A stretch of 64,000 bases of DNA from Chitinophaga oryzae (GCF_012516375.2 NZ_CP051204.2:7130001-7194000); one strand, 5' to 3'. Positions 34,506 to 43,287 are shown, counted from the first letter of the stretch. Program-made: numbers and translations. Notes: generated from the letters alone by a model not told the origin.

Positions 34506-36044
34506 TCAGAACATTTTTACCGGCTCATTACACAACAGGTACTCCTTAATCTTGCCGAGGTCCTTGTACATCGGACTGTCCTCAATAAATTTAGGATAAA
34601 TTGCTCTTACTTCCTGGTACACCTTATGGGAGAAGCCTGCCAGCCTGTCCTGGCACTGCAGGTAATCCACCGCCTGCATGATGGTCAGCGTGTGGATAGC
34701 CAGTACCTCAAAGGTATTGGCGATCACCTTATTGGCCATCAGCGCGGAGTTACAGCCCATGCTCACAATGTCCTGGTTATCGTTGTTATTCGGAATGCTG
34801 TGCACATACATCGGGAAGGACAGCGTCTGGTTTTCCGCCACGGTAGAGGTAGCAGTGAACTGTGCGCCCTGCATGCCGAAGTTGAAGCCCAGTTTGCCAA
34901 GGTTCATAAACGGCGGGAACTTGTGGTTCAGCTTCTCGTTCAGCAGGTAGTTGAGCTGCCGCTCTGCCAGCATAGACAAACGGGTGGTGGCTATCTTCAG
35001 CTTGTCCATCTCCAGGGAGATGTAATCGCCGTGGAAGTTGCCGCCATGGAACACGTTTTCCAGCTCGTGGTCCACCACCGGGTTATCGCTCACGGAATTA
35101 AGTTCGTGTATCACTACTTTCTCTGCCTGTATGAGGGTATCATACACAGGGCCCAGGATCTGGGGCACGCAACGCAGGGAATAGTATTCCTGTACTTTAT
35201 CTTTAAAGATTTCTTCTTCCAGTTCTTTGTAGAGGTGGTCCGGACGGTGCCTTACCATTTTGCTGCCCTGCAGCACCTCCCGCATTTTAGCTGCTACGGT
35301 GTTCTGGCCTACGTGCATTTTCACGGCGTTCAGTTCGGCAGACAGGTGGTCGTCGAACGCTTCCACGATTTCGTTGATCATGGCCGAGAGGGTTACCGCC
35401 CATCCGAGCAGCTGCCGGGCCTGTATCAGGTTTACCAGGCCTGCGCCGGTCATGGCGGAAGTGCCGTTGATGATGGCCAGCCCTTCGCGCACATGAATGC
35501 CGATGGGTTTCAAACCGAGGCGGGCAAAGACTTCCGCGGTAGGTTGCATTTTATCTTCATACCACACTTCTCCTTCGCCGATCAGTACCAGCGCCAGGTG
35601 GGCCAGCTGTACGAGGTCGCCGCTGGCGCCTACGCCGCCATGTTCAAACACACAGGGGTATACGTTTTTGTTGATGAGGTCTTTCAGCAGGATAGCCACC
35701 TCCGGATGAATACCGGAATGCGCCTGCATGAAGCTGCTCAAACGCGCAATCATCAGCGCTTTGGTGATCACCGGGGAAAGCGGTTTGCCGGCGCCGGTGC
35801 TGTGACTGCGGATCAGGTTATATTGCAGCTGAAAAGTATCGCTGTCGCTGATGCGATATTGGGCCATCGGACCAAAACCAGTGTTGATACCATAAATCAG
35901 CTTTTTGGCAGAAAATTTTTTCAGAAACAAAAAGCTGGCTTCCACCTGCTGTAATGCCGCTGCTTCCAGGCTCAGCTCTTCGCCGGCGTAAAGCACTCTG
36001 TACACCTCATCGAGGGTCAGCGACTTACTTCCTAATACAACCAT
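34506..36044 (-). CDS. Tyrosine ammonia-lyase-like enzyme of the HAL/PAL family, first gene of the pigment operon
   Basis: 512 residues. GVGASGDLVQLAHLAL contains Ala140-Ser141-Gly142, which cyclise to the MIO cofactor, and YGINTGFG has the catalytic Tyr51. The selectivity pair is Ser80-His81 (NLIRSHSTG), the histidase-type pattern; however, the Flavobacterium johnsoniae flexirubin-locus enzyme (FjTAL), as I remember it, has the same NLIRSHS sequence and is a proven specific TAL. I therefore call this a TAL that makes 4-coumarate, the pigment starter, from tyrosine. It follows the best promoter in the window. Confidence 0.9.
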   Translation of the reverse strand: MVVLGSKSLTLDEVYRVLYAGEELSLEAAALQQVEASFLFLKKFSAKKLIYGINTGFGPMAQYRISDSDTFQLQYNLIRSHSTGAGKPLSPVITKALMIARLSSFMQAHSGIHPEVAILLKDLINKNVYPCVFEHGGVGASGDLVQLAHLALVLIGEGEVWYEDKMQPTAEVFARLGLKPIGIHVREGLAIINGTSAMTGAGLVNLIQARQLLGWAVTLSAMINEIVEAFDDHLSAELNAVKMHVGQNTVAAKMREVLQGSKMVRHRPDHLYKELEEEIFKDKVQEYYSLRCVPQILGPVYDTLIQAEKVVIHELNSVSDNPVVDHELENVFHGGNFHGDYISLEMDKLKIATTRLSMLAERQLNYLLNEKLNHKFPPFMNLGKLGFNFGMQGAQFTATSTVAENQTLSFPMYVHSIPNNNDNQDIVSMGCNSALMANKVIANTFEVLAIHTLTIMQAVDYLQCQDRLAGFSHKVYQEVRAIYPKFIEDSPMYKDLGKIKEYLLCNEPVKMF

Positions 36045-36084
36045 TTTATATTATATTATTTATTTATTTATGTGAAAAAGTGCT

Positions 36085-36122
36085 CAAAAATAGTACAAAG
36101 ATGGATTTAATCAAATAAATCC
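36085..36122 (-). promoter_or_regulatory. Promoter and putative operator of the pigment operon
   Basis: On the minus strand the -7 box TATTTTTG (36085-36092) lies 19 bp downstream of TTTG (36112-36115), an exact match to the Bacteroidota housekeeping consensus, placing transcription start near 36078-36080, about 35 bp before the TAL start codon. The -33 element lies inside the perfect inverted repeat GGATTTA-N6-TAAATCC (36103-36122), so a dimeric regulator bound there would block or contact RNA polymerase. Confidence 0.8.
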
Positions 36123-36189
36123 ACCCGGACATTCACGAATTACGGGTAAGTACGCATGTGACAAATACTTCTTTGGGGGACAGTTGGTG

Positions 36190-37482
36190 TTACTCTTCTT
36201 CAGTTGGCGCAGGCGGCGTCACCAGCACTTTATCTATGCGGTGAGCGTCCATATCCACTATCTCGAATTCAAAACCGCGCCAGAGGAACTTCTCTCCTGT
36301 TTTGGGAATATGTTCCAGGTGGTGCAGGATAAATCCGGCCAGGGTATCAAAGTCCTGCTCAAATTCCGTCATCCAGTCTTCCTTATCAAATTCTGCCAGG
36401 AAATCATAAAACGGTATCTGTGCGTCTACCAGCCAGGAGCCGTCGTCGCGGATCACCATTTCATAATCGTCTGTTTCTTCCGTTTCCGGCATGTCGCCCA
36501 CGATGGCTTCGAGAATATCGTTGAGCGTGATCATACCCAGAAACGTGCCATATTCATCTACGATAAACGCGGCGTGCACGTGTGTTTCCTTAAATTTCTC
36601 CAGCACCTGGTAGGCGGTATTGTTTTCAGGAACGAACAGCGGTTTACGGATAATCTGCGCCAGCGGCGTGGATTTGCCGCTTACGGCATACAGGTCTTTG
36701 ATGGACACGATGCCTTTGATGCTGTCTATCTGCCCTTCGCATACCGGGTATACGTTGTGCAGGCTCTCATGAATTTTCTCCTGGTACGCGGCCGGTGGTT
36801 CGTTGATGTCCAGCCAGGTGATATCGTTACGGTAGGTCATCAGCGAGGTGATGTTACGGTCGCCCAGGTGGAATACCCGCTCAATGATTTCCTGTTCGGT
36901 TTCTTCAATAGCGCCGGAGGTAGTGCCTTCGCTGATGATCGCTTTGATTTCTTCTTCTGTCACATGCGCTCCTTCCGGATGCAGGTTGAAGATCTTTACC
37001 AACACGTTGGTGGAGGCGGTTAACAGCCAGATGAAGGGGAAGGTGAGCCAGGAAACGACCTGCATGGGTTTGGCCATTCTTTTGGCGATACCTTCGGGCC
37101 GGGCGGCGCCCAGTCTTTTAGGCACCAGTTCTCCCAGTACCAGTAAAAAGTAAGTGATAACGATAACGACGATAACGGTGGAGAGAATGCTGCTATAGGC
37201 GGCTACTGCGGGAAACTGGTTGAGCCAGGCCATTACCTCGTCTTTCATAGTGCCACCGGAATAGATACCGATCAGGATACCGATGAGCGTGAGCCCGATC
37301 TGAACGGTAGAAAGAAAGGTGTCCGGATGGTTGGCCAGCTTCAGTGCGGCCTTTGCTTTTTCATCCCCTTTATTGGCTTGTTGTTCCAGTCGGCTCTTGC
37401 GGGCCGAGACCAACGCCGTTTCCGACATTGCGAAAATGCCGTTAACTAAAATAAGGATGAGGATAATGACGACGACTTCCAT
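36190..37482 (-). CDS. CNNM/HlyC (CorC-type) membrane protein with CBS pair
   Basis: 430 residues: DUF21/CNNM membrane domain with four helices (about 1-180, starting VVVIILILILVNGIFAMSE), a CBS-domain pair (about 200-340, with ISIKDLYAV and FIVDEYGTFLGMITLNDILE) and a C-terminal CorC/HlyC domain (DTLAGFILHHLEHIPKTGEKF). The family is linked to magnesium or cobalt efflux and resistance; the 'hemolysin' name is historical. It follows the ZIP gene by 24 bp, so both may be in one metal-handling transcript. The 3' end is 145 bp before the pigment promoter. Confidence 0.92.
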   Translation of the reverse strand: MEVVVIILILILVNGIFAMSETALVSARKSRLEQQANKGDEKAKAALKLANHPDTFLSTVQIGLTLIGILIGIYSGGTMKDEVMAWLNQFPAVAAYSSILSTVIVVIVITYFLLVLGELVPKRLGAARPEGIAKRMAKPMQVVSWLTFPFIWLLTASTNVLVKIFNLHPEGAHVTEEEIKAIISEGTTSGAIEETEQEIIERVFHLGDRNITSLMTYRNDITWLDINEPPAAYQEKIHESLHNVYPVCEGQIDSIKGIVSIKDLYAVSGKSTPLAQIIRKPLFVPENNTAYQVLEKFKETHVHAAFIVDEYGTFLGMITLNDILEAIVGDMPETEETDDYEMVIRDDGSWLVDAQIPFYDFLAEFDKEDWMTEFEQDFDTLAGFILHHLEHIPKTGEKFLWRGFEFEIVDMDAHRIDKVLVTPPAPTEEE

Positions 37483-37506
37483 GATTTAAAGTCTAAAAAT
37501 AAAAAA

Positions 37507-38238
37507 TTATTCAAATATCAACGTAAGAAATGCCAGTACCAGCCCTGTTGCGATGGCCAGTACTTTTTTACCACTCAGTTCATGGTGTTTGGTACCACTT
37601 TCATAAAAAATGGTCGTGGAAATGTGCAGGAATGCACCTATCACCAATGCCACCACGTACAGTAAATAGTGGGATACGATATCGAAGCGGTTACCCATCC
37701 ACCAGGCCAGCATGGCTGCCAGCGGCGTTACCACGGCGAAGGCGGTGAGTATCTGCCAGAGTTGTGTTTTTGATTTATGGGCGTGGATCATGACGGTGAT
37801 CAGCGTCAGCGCTTCCGGTACCTTATGGGCGGCCACCCCGATGATCAGGGAGGGGAGCGCCGACTGGTCTTCGTATTGAAAGCCCAGCGGGATGCCTTCC
37901 ATAAAAGCATGGATAGAGAGTCCCAGCAGCAGCGGCGTTACGGCAATATGGTGATGGTGCTCGCCCGGTAAGTGGGTGTGCCCGTGTTCCATACCGTGCG
38001 ACAGCTGTTGCAGGAACACCTGCAGGAAGAAGCCCAGTACCACGTAAATACCTGCGCTATGGCCCAGTTCATGGTACACTTCCGGCAGCAGGTGCATAAT
38101 GGTCACACCAAAGAGGAAAGCCCCGGTGAAAGCCAGCAGGTAAATGGTAAAATTGGCGTTGATACGCCTGATCGTCATGGGAATAACCCCACCGGCGAGC
38201 GTAGCCAACAGTATGAGTATCAGATATGTCCAGTTCAT
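37507..38238 (-). CDS. ZIP-family divalent metal transporter
   Basis: 243 residues with about eight membrane helices. The central His-rich loop HGMEHGHTHLPGEHHHH between helices 3 and 4 is a typical ZIP metal-sensing loop; HAFMEGIPLG and AAHKVPEAL are the conserved helix IV and V metal-binding motifs (HxxxEG, HKxPE). It probably moves zinc or another divalent ion across the inner membrane. The start codon overlaps the end of the PAP2 gene by 4 bp. Confidence 0.92.
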   Translation of the reverse strand: MNWTYLILILLATLAGGVIPMTIRRINANFTIYLLAFTGAFLFGVTIMHLLPEVYHELGHSAGIYVVLGFFLQVFLQQLSHGMEHGHTHLPGEHHHHIAVTPLLLGLSIHAFMEGIPLGFQYEDQSALPSLIIGVAAHKVPEALTLITVMIHAHKSKTQLWQILTAFAVVTPLAAMLAWWMGNRFDIVSHYLLYVVALVIGAFLHISTTIFYESGTKHHELSGKKVLAIATGLVLAFLTLIFE

Positions 38239-38813
38239 GATGTATGTTCAGGCTCCAGTCTTATGCGGCGCTGGAAAAAACTACCGCTCAGCAGCCCGAT
38301 CAGGGTACCCAGCAGGCCCCCTCCCACTACGTCGAGCGGATAGTGTACGCCCACATATACCTGTGCGTAGCCGATAACAGCCGCCCACAGGAAAAATAAC
38401 AGGGCGTACCGGCCAAATGCTGATTTTAAAGTTAAGAAACAAAACGTCGCCAACGCAAAATGGTTCGCGGCATGGTTAGAGGTAAAGCTGCCGCTCATGG
38501 GGCAATACACGACCAGTACCCGCGCGTAGTGCGATACGATAGGATCGCGGCAGGGCCGGACCCGGCCGAAGGCCTGTTTGATATACAGGCTGCTCTGGTC
38601 TGCCAGCGCAAAACACAGCAGGAAAAACAGGATCCAGAAAAATCCTTTCCAGCCGTAGTTAATGGTGACAAACAGCGCCAGGAACAGGTACAGCGGCGCC
38701 CATACATACGGTTCCCGCACAAAGGGCAGGACCACGTCCAGTACAGCATTATACCATTGCCCGTTGATATGCAGGAATAAACGAAGGTCCTGTTTCAGGA
38801 TACTTTCAAGCAT
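38235..38813 (-). CDS. PAP2-family membrane phosphatase
   Basis: 192 residues with five or six membrane helices. The three motifs of the phosphatidic-acid phosphatase type 2 family are present: KQAFGRVRPC (KX6RP), SFTSNHAANHF (the PSGH equivalent, with TSNH) and YVGVHYPLDVVGG (SRX5HX3D equivalent). Members dephosphorylate undecaprenyl diphosphate, phosphatidate or lipid A. The substrate here is unknown. It overlaps the ZIP gene by 4 bp and lies 2 bp after the methyltransferase gene. Confidence 0.9.
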   Translation of the reverse strand: MLESILKQDLRLFLHINGQWYNAVLDVVLPFVREPYVWAPLYLFLALFVTINYGWKGFFWILFFLLCFALADQSSLYIKQAFGRVRPCRDPIVSHYARVLVVYCPMSGSFTSNHAANHFALATFCFLTLKSAFGRYALLFFLWAAVIGYAQVYVGVHYPLDVVGGGLLGTLIGLLSGSFFQRRIRLEPEHTS

Positions 38814-38815
38814 GG

Positions 38816-39565
38816 CTAAGGTTTTTGAGCAATGAGGACCATACGCGGCGAACGCTGCTCGTCATAGCTGTTAAAATGATAGTCTCCGAATATTTCCGTG
38901 ATCACGAGGCCCTGTTTGGCGAACATCCGCTCAAAATCCGCACGGGTGAAAGCATTCACGCTCTCCGCGAAAGTGGCCCTTCTCATGAGGGTTTTATCGA
39001 GAATATTGATTTTTTTGAGGAATTTATGATTTTTCACTTCGCGCCGGATGTCAAACACCACGTTCTCCTTTTCTTTCACCTCGTCGTACACCAGGTGTTG
39101 TTCCACGTAGGGGCTGTTGAGATAATCCAGCACGAGTTTTCCGCCGGGGCGCAGCGCGTTGGTCAGTGTCCGCAGGGCGTTGTCATTGTCGCGCTGTGAT
39201 TCGAAGTAGCCGAAGCTGGTGAAGAAATTGAACACCACATCGAAATAGTTGACCCGGAAAGGCAACCGCATATCGTGCTGGAAGAAGCTCAGGTGTTCAT
39301 TTTCCAGTTTCTTGGCGATGTTAATGCTTTCTATGGAGAGATCTATGCCGGTCACATCATACCCTTTGTCTGCCAGGTATTTGGCATGACGTCCCCTGCC
39401 ACAGGCCACGTCCAGCATAGCTGCGTGAGCGGGCGGCTGGAGATAGGCCAGCAGTTTATCGATAAATGCGGCAGCCTCCTGCTCGTCGCGGTTGTTGTAG
39501 AGCAGGTGGTAGTAAGGAGAATTAAACCAATCTTTAAACCAGCTTTTGTCTATATCTATGTCCAT
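38816..39565 (-). CDS. Class I SAM-dependent methyltransferase
   Basis: 249 residues. MLDVACGRGRHAKYL is the SAM-binding glycine motif, followed by VTGIDLSIESI (acidic ribose contact) and FNFFTSFGYFE. The sequence belongs to the broad Methyltransf_25/11 group; substrate cannot be inferred. The LTA-synthase-like gene ends 25 bp upstream and PAP2 follows by 2 bp, so an envelope-lipid context is possible. Confidence 0.87.
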   Translation of the reverse strand: MDIDIDKSWFKDWFNSPYYHLLYNNRDEQEAAAFIDKLLAYLQPPAHAAMLDVACGRGRHAKYLADKGYDVTGIDLSIESINIAKKLENEHLSFFQHDMRLPFRVNYFDVVFNFFTSFGYFESQRDNDNALRTLTNALRPGGKLVLDYLNSPYVEQHLVYDEVKEKENVVFDIRREVKNHKFLKKINILDKTLMRRATFAESVNAFTRADFERMFAKQGLVITEIFGDYHFNSYDEQRSPRMVLIAQKP

Positions 39566-39590
39566 AATGCAATCGTGCCAGCGGCAAATA

Positions 39591-41609
39591 TTACTTTTTG
39601 TTATTAAACATCAAATATCGCGTGCTTTCGTAGAAGCCCCGTGTTAAATTATCCAGATTTTTTGCAGTGTCTGACTGCTGAGCCTGTATGTTCTTCAGCG
39701 GATCGCCCTTCAGGTCGTACAGGGCGGTGGCGTCGGTGACCAGGTTGACCTCGTAGAGGTACTGGTCCCCTATCAGGCCGTAATACGGCTGCTGGTTGCG
39801 CAGATACGTGATGAACGCGTATTTGCTGTCTGTCCGCGTGCTGTCGAACAGATTGAGGCCGAGCGTATAGTTCTTATATGGCAGGCCCACCAGGCTGGCC
39901 ATGGTCGGGTATACGTCCAGCAGGCTGCCGGGCGTATTCACCACCTGCGGCTTCACGTGGGCAGGGCTGTACATAAAGGCCGTCACATGTACGCCGCCGG
40001 TAGCCAGTTCATATTCCGGCAGCGGCATAAATGAGTACGGGTTAAGGATACAGTTATGGTCGCCGAAGAACATGAAGATGGTATTATCGAGGTAACCGTC
40101 TTTGCGGGCCATATTTATCAGGTGGCCCACGTTATAGTCTTCATACCGCAGGGCGTTGAACTGATCGATGGACACGAAGCCGGATTTTTTGAATTTCTCC
40201 ATGTCGATGTCTTTCTCCGTTACTTTTTTGAAGTCGCCGGCGCCGCTGGTGGTGGTATACGGCGGGTGGTTGTCTGCCAGCTGGAGGAAAGCCACGAACG
40301 GCTTTTTCTGGTCGTTGTTCGCTTTGAAGATTTCGCTGGCCTCGGTGATCAGGTCATAATCGGAGATGCCCCACACATCGGCTTTAGCGGATTTGTACAT
40401 CCCTTCTTCATGGATGCTGATCCCTTCCACGTTGTTGGTGAATACCGCACGGATATTGGCCCAGTTGGTATTGCCGCCGAGGAGGTACAGTTTTTCGTAG
40501 CCTTTGAACTGGTCCATGATAATACGCTGGTCCAGCATTTTAGGATGGCGGCTGGCTGTTTTCACGGCGGTGATGTCCGGCAGGCCGGTGGTGACGCCGA
40601 AAACGGTTTTGGCCGTGCTGATGGCCGGCACGTAGAAATTTTTGAAGAGCACGCCGCTGTCGGCCAGCCGTTGCATATTCGGCGTGGCCTGCATGGGATT
40701 GCCGTACATGCTGGTGGGGGCGGCGCCGGTGGATTCCAGCATCACCAGTACCACGTTGAGCTTCGGTTTGGCCGGATCGCCGGGCACGGTGCGCACAAAG
40801 TCCAGTTTTTCCGTATCGGCCTTATCTACTTTGAGGTAATGGGCGATATACGGGTAAAAGGTTTTGGTGCGGTTAATATCGTAGGTATCTCCCTCTACGG
40901 AGAAATTGGAGGCAAAATACAGGATGGGGTTGAGTCCGAGGCTGGTGACACCGTTGTCGCGGGTGAACATGGCCTGGCTCCAGCGCAGCGGGAAATAGGC
41001 GAAGTTGCCATAGATACCGGCGGCAACGAACAGTGTCAGTCCGATCACCCAGGCGGTAAAGGGCCAGTTGCGCAGGTATACCGGCGGCTGCGCTGCAAAG
41101 CGGTTCCAGGTGCGGCGTTGCAACCGGAAAACGAGGAACAGGAACACGAAAAGGCCGAGGAAGCCCCGTACCACCGGGTAGCTTTGCCATACCATCCGGG
41201 CGTTGTCTGCCCGTTCCCCTTTGGCAAGGAAGCGCAGGATGGAAGGGTCCAGGCGGATGCCGAGATAGTCGTAGTGTCCCAGATCAAGGATATATAATAA
41301 GGTGAGGGCGGTAAAAACGATGAAGAGGTAGACGGCCACTGCTTTACGTATAACCTTCGACGTAAAGAAGCCGTTACGGGCGATCACCGCCGTGAGGGCG
41401 ACAGGGATCACCAGGATGAGCGCCAGCCGGAGATCGAACTTGGTGCCCAGATACCACGCTTTTGCGATCGTCGCATTGTCGGTAATGGTGGTTTTAAAGA
41501 AGAACAGGTAAAATACGAGCCTGAACAACACCATCAGCAGGAAGAGATAGAGCGTTTGAACAAGCACATAACGAATATACCGGGGTATATTCTTCCAATA
41601 ATATTGCAT
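39591..41609 (-). CDS. LTA-synthase-family membrane sulfatase/phosphotransferase-like protein
   Basis: 672 residues: five N-terminal membrane helices (about 12-205) and a large extracytoplasmic alkaline-phosphatase-superfamily domain (about 280-640). VVLVMLESTG gives a metal-binding Glu292, STAKTVFGVTTG the likely Thr nucleophile (about 335), and FFGDHN a metal site. Gram-negative relatives transfer phosphoglycerol or phosphoethanolamine groups to periplasmic glycans or lipids, since LTA itself is absent. No sulfatase-type Cys/Ser motif for formylglycine is present, so it is not an obvious FGE substrate. Confidence 0.9.
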   Translation of the reverse strand: MQYYWKNIPRYIRYVLVQTLYLFLLMVLFRLVFYLFFFKTTITDNATIAKAWYLGTKFDLRLALILVIPVALTAVIARNGFFTSKVIRKAVAVYLFIVFTALTLLYILDLGHYDYLGIRLDPSILRFLAKGERADNARMVWQSYPVVRGFLGLFVFLFLVFRLQRRTWNRFAAQPPVYLRNWPFTAWVIGLTLFVAAGIYGNFAYFPLRWSQAMFTRDNGVTSLGLNPILYFASNFSVEGDTYDINRTKTFYPYIAHYLKVDKADTEKLDFVRTVPGDPAKPKLNVVLVMLESTGAAPTSMYGNPMQATPNMQRLADSGVLFKNFYVPAISTAKTVFGVTTGLPDITAVKTASRHPKMLDQRIIMDQFKGYEKLYLLGGNTNWANIRAVFTNNVEGISIHEEGMYKSAKADVWGISDYDLITEASEIFKANNDQKKPFVAFLQLADNHPPYTTTSGAGDFKKVTEKDIDMEKFKKSGFVSIDQFNALRYEDYNVGHLINMARKDGYLDNTIFMFFGDHNCILNPYSFMPLPEYELATGGVHVTAFMYSPAHVKPQVVNTPGSLLDVYPTMASLVGLPYKNYTLGLNLFDSTRTDSKYAFITYLRNQQPYYGLIGDQYLYEVNLVTDATALYDLKGDPLKNIQAQQSDTAKNLDNLTRGFYESTRYLMFNNKK

Positions 41610-41643
41610 GCAACGTATAGCTGTTTTTTTAAAAGCGTAGCTG

Positions 41644-41651
41644 CAAATATA
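41644..41651 (-). promoter_or_regulatory. -7 box for the LTA-synthase-like gene
   Basis: On the minus strand TATATTTG matches TAnnTTTG exactly, 35 bp before the start codon. The upstream element at the right distance is only A-rich, without a clear TTTG. Confidence 0.5.
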
Positions 41652-41735
41652 ATGAAAACTGAATGGGGAAAATGGTCGATCTGCCGGTAAGGCTCCTCAT
41701 CTTTTGATAATTAGGAAATCTGGAACGGTTTTTTT

Positions 41736-41743
41736 TATATTTG
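41736..41743 (+). promoter_or_regulatory. -7 box for glmM
   Basis: TATATTTG matches TAnnTTTG exactly and lies 24 bp before the chosen GTG start, giving a short leader. This position also argues against a start at the upstream TTG (41704), which would lie before the promoter. No good TTTG at 18-21 bp spacing. Confidence 0.55.
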
Positions 41744-41766
41744 CCTTCCTTAAAAAATTGAATCTC

Positions 41767-43146
41767 GTGGCACTGATCAAATCAATATCCGGTATTCGCG
41801 GAACCATAGGCGGCAAACCCGGTGAAGGACTCTCTCCCCTTGATGTGGTGAAATTTACTGCAGCATACGGGACCTGGCTCTCCTCCCAGACCGACAACCG
41901 CAAAGTGGTAATAGGCCGTGATGGCCGTATTTCCGGCGAAATGGTGAAAAACCTGGTAGTATCCACGCTCAACAGCCTGGGAATCGATGTAGTTGATCTG
42001 GGCCTGTCTACTACGCCAACAGTAGAAATTGCTGTAAAAATGGAAAATGCCGCCGGTGGTATCATCCTTACCGCCAGCCATAATCCGAAAGAATGGAACG
42101 CCCTGAAACTGCTGAATGCAGAAGGCGAATTCATCTCCGGCGAAGACGGCGCAATCCTGCTCGACATTGCAGCACGTGAAGACTTCACCTTTGTGGACGT
42201 GAACAAACTCGGTTCCTACACACAGGACGATTCTTACCTGCAAAAACATGTAGACCTTATAGTGAACTATCCTTTGGTGGATGTGGCCGCTATCAGGGAG
42301 CGTAATTTCAAAGTGGTGGTGGACGCCGTTAACTCCACCGGCGCACTGTTCGTTCCCCCGTTGCTGAAAGCGCTGGGCGTCAACGAAGTAGAAGTGCTGT
42401 TCCCGGAAGTGACCGGCAAATTCAGCCATAACCCTGAACCGCTGCCGGAAAACCTGACCGCACTGTCCAACGAAGTGAATAAATCCAACGCCGACCTGGG
42501 CATCGCTGTAGATCCGGACGTAGACCGCCTCTGCTTCGTTTGTGAAGACGGCAGCATGTTCGGTGAAGAATATACCCTCGTAGCGGTGGCCGACTATGTA
42601 CTCAGCAAACGCAAAGGCAACACCGTTTCCAACATGTCTTCCACACAGGCTTTGAAAGATGTGACGCTGAAAAACGGCGGTGAGTACAATCCTTCTGCCG
42701 TAGGAGAAGTAAACGTGGTGAGAAAAATGAAAGCGACCAACGCTGTCATCGGCGGTGAAGGCAACGGCGGCATTATCGTGCCGGACCTGCACTACGGCCG
42801 CGATGCACTTATCGGCATCGGTCTTTTCCTGACCCACCTCGCACACAGCAAAAAAAGCATCAAAGCACTGCGTAACAGCTACCCCGACTATTTCATCTCC
42901 AAAAATAAAATCGAGCTGGACAAAGGGGTGGATGTAAAAACCATCTTCGAAAAAATCAAAGGCAAATACAAAAATCAACCGGTAAACACGGAAGACGGCC
43001 TGAAGATCGAATTCGACAAGGACTGGGTACACCTGCGCACCTCCAATACGGAACCTATTATCCGTATCTACGCGGAAAGCCAGAATGAGACCACGGCAGA
43101 TAACATCGCCAAAAGGATCATGCAGGACATCAAAGAATTCATGTAG
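41767..43146 (+). CDS. glmM: Phosphoglucosamine mutase / phosphohexomutase
   Basis: 459 residues from GTG 41767 (VALIKSISGIRGTIGG); a longer frame begins at a TTG but would precede the -7 box. The phosphoserine loop TASHNP gives Ser104, DPDVDR the metal site, and GGEGNGG the sugar-binding loop. GlmM converts glucosamine-6-phosphate to glucosamine-1-phosphate for cell-wall precursors; phosphomannomutase activity is possible in this superfamily. The TAG stop codon begins the left arm of a stop-to-stop palindrome shared with the cysteine desulfurase gene. Confidence 0.87.
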   Translation: MALIKSISGIRGTIGGKPGEGLSPLDVVKFTAAYGTWLSSQTDNRKVVIGRDGRISGEMVKNLVVSTLNSLGIDVVDLGLSTTPTVEIAVKMENAAGGIILTASHNPKEWNALKLLNAEGEFISGEDGAILLDIAAREDFTFVDVNKLGSYTQDDSYLQKHVDLIVNYPLVDVAAIRERNFKVVVDAVNSTGALFVPPLLKALGVNEVEVLFPEVTGKFSHNPEPLPENLTALSNEVNKSNADLGIAVDPDVDRLCFVCEDGSMFGEEYTLVAVADYVLSKRKGNTVSNMSSTQALKDVTLKNGGEYNPSAVGEVNVVRKMKATNAVIGGEGNGGIIVPDLHYGRDALIGIGLFLTHLAHSKKSIKALRNSYPDYFISKNKIELDKGVDVKTIFEKIKGKYKNQPVNTEDGLKIEFDKDWVHLRTSNTEPIIRIYAESQNETTADNIAKRIMQDIKEFM

Positions 43147-43287
43147 AGATTTTTTGATTTACGATTTTTTGATTTACGATTTTTTGATTTCATAGATTGA
43201 TAAAAAAGGAGACCAAAGCGAGTTTTATCCGCTTTGGTCTCCTTTTTTATTCTCGAAATTTAAAAATCGTAAATCAAAAAATCTCTA
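43144..43287. repeat. Stop-to-stop palindrome with repeat arms
   Basis: Perfect 26-bp arms 43144-43169 and 43262-43287 enclose a second unit of the GATTTTTTGATTTAC repeat and a terminator. The outermost three bases of each arm (TAG) are the stop codons of the two convergent genes, so the element spans exactly from one stop to the other. Confidence 0.92.
43202..43248. terminator. Bidirectional terminator between glmM and the cysteine desulfurase gene
   Basis: Perfect 19-bp stem AAAAAAGGAGACCAAAGCG/CGCTTTGGTCTCCTTTTTT with a 9-bp loop. It carries a T-run on either strand and lies in the middle of the palindromic repeat, serving both convergent genes. Confidence 0.95.

Noticed and set aside
34083..35954. 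623-codon open frame on the plus strand opposite the TAL gene
   Set aside because: It is antisense to a clear HAL/PAL gene, has a His/Gln/Val-rich composition typical of a shadow frame and no family pattern.
39591..41609. Formylglycine-dependent sulfatase
   Set aside because: No C/S-x-P-x-R motif; the nucleophile segment and five N-terminal helices fit the LTA-synthase family instead.
41704..41766. 21-residue N-terminal extension of GlmM starting at TTG
   Set aside because: The -7 promoter box at 41736-41743 lies inside it, and the family N-terminus begins at the GTG at 41767.
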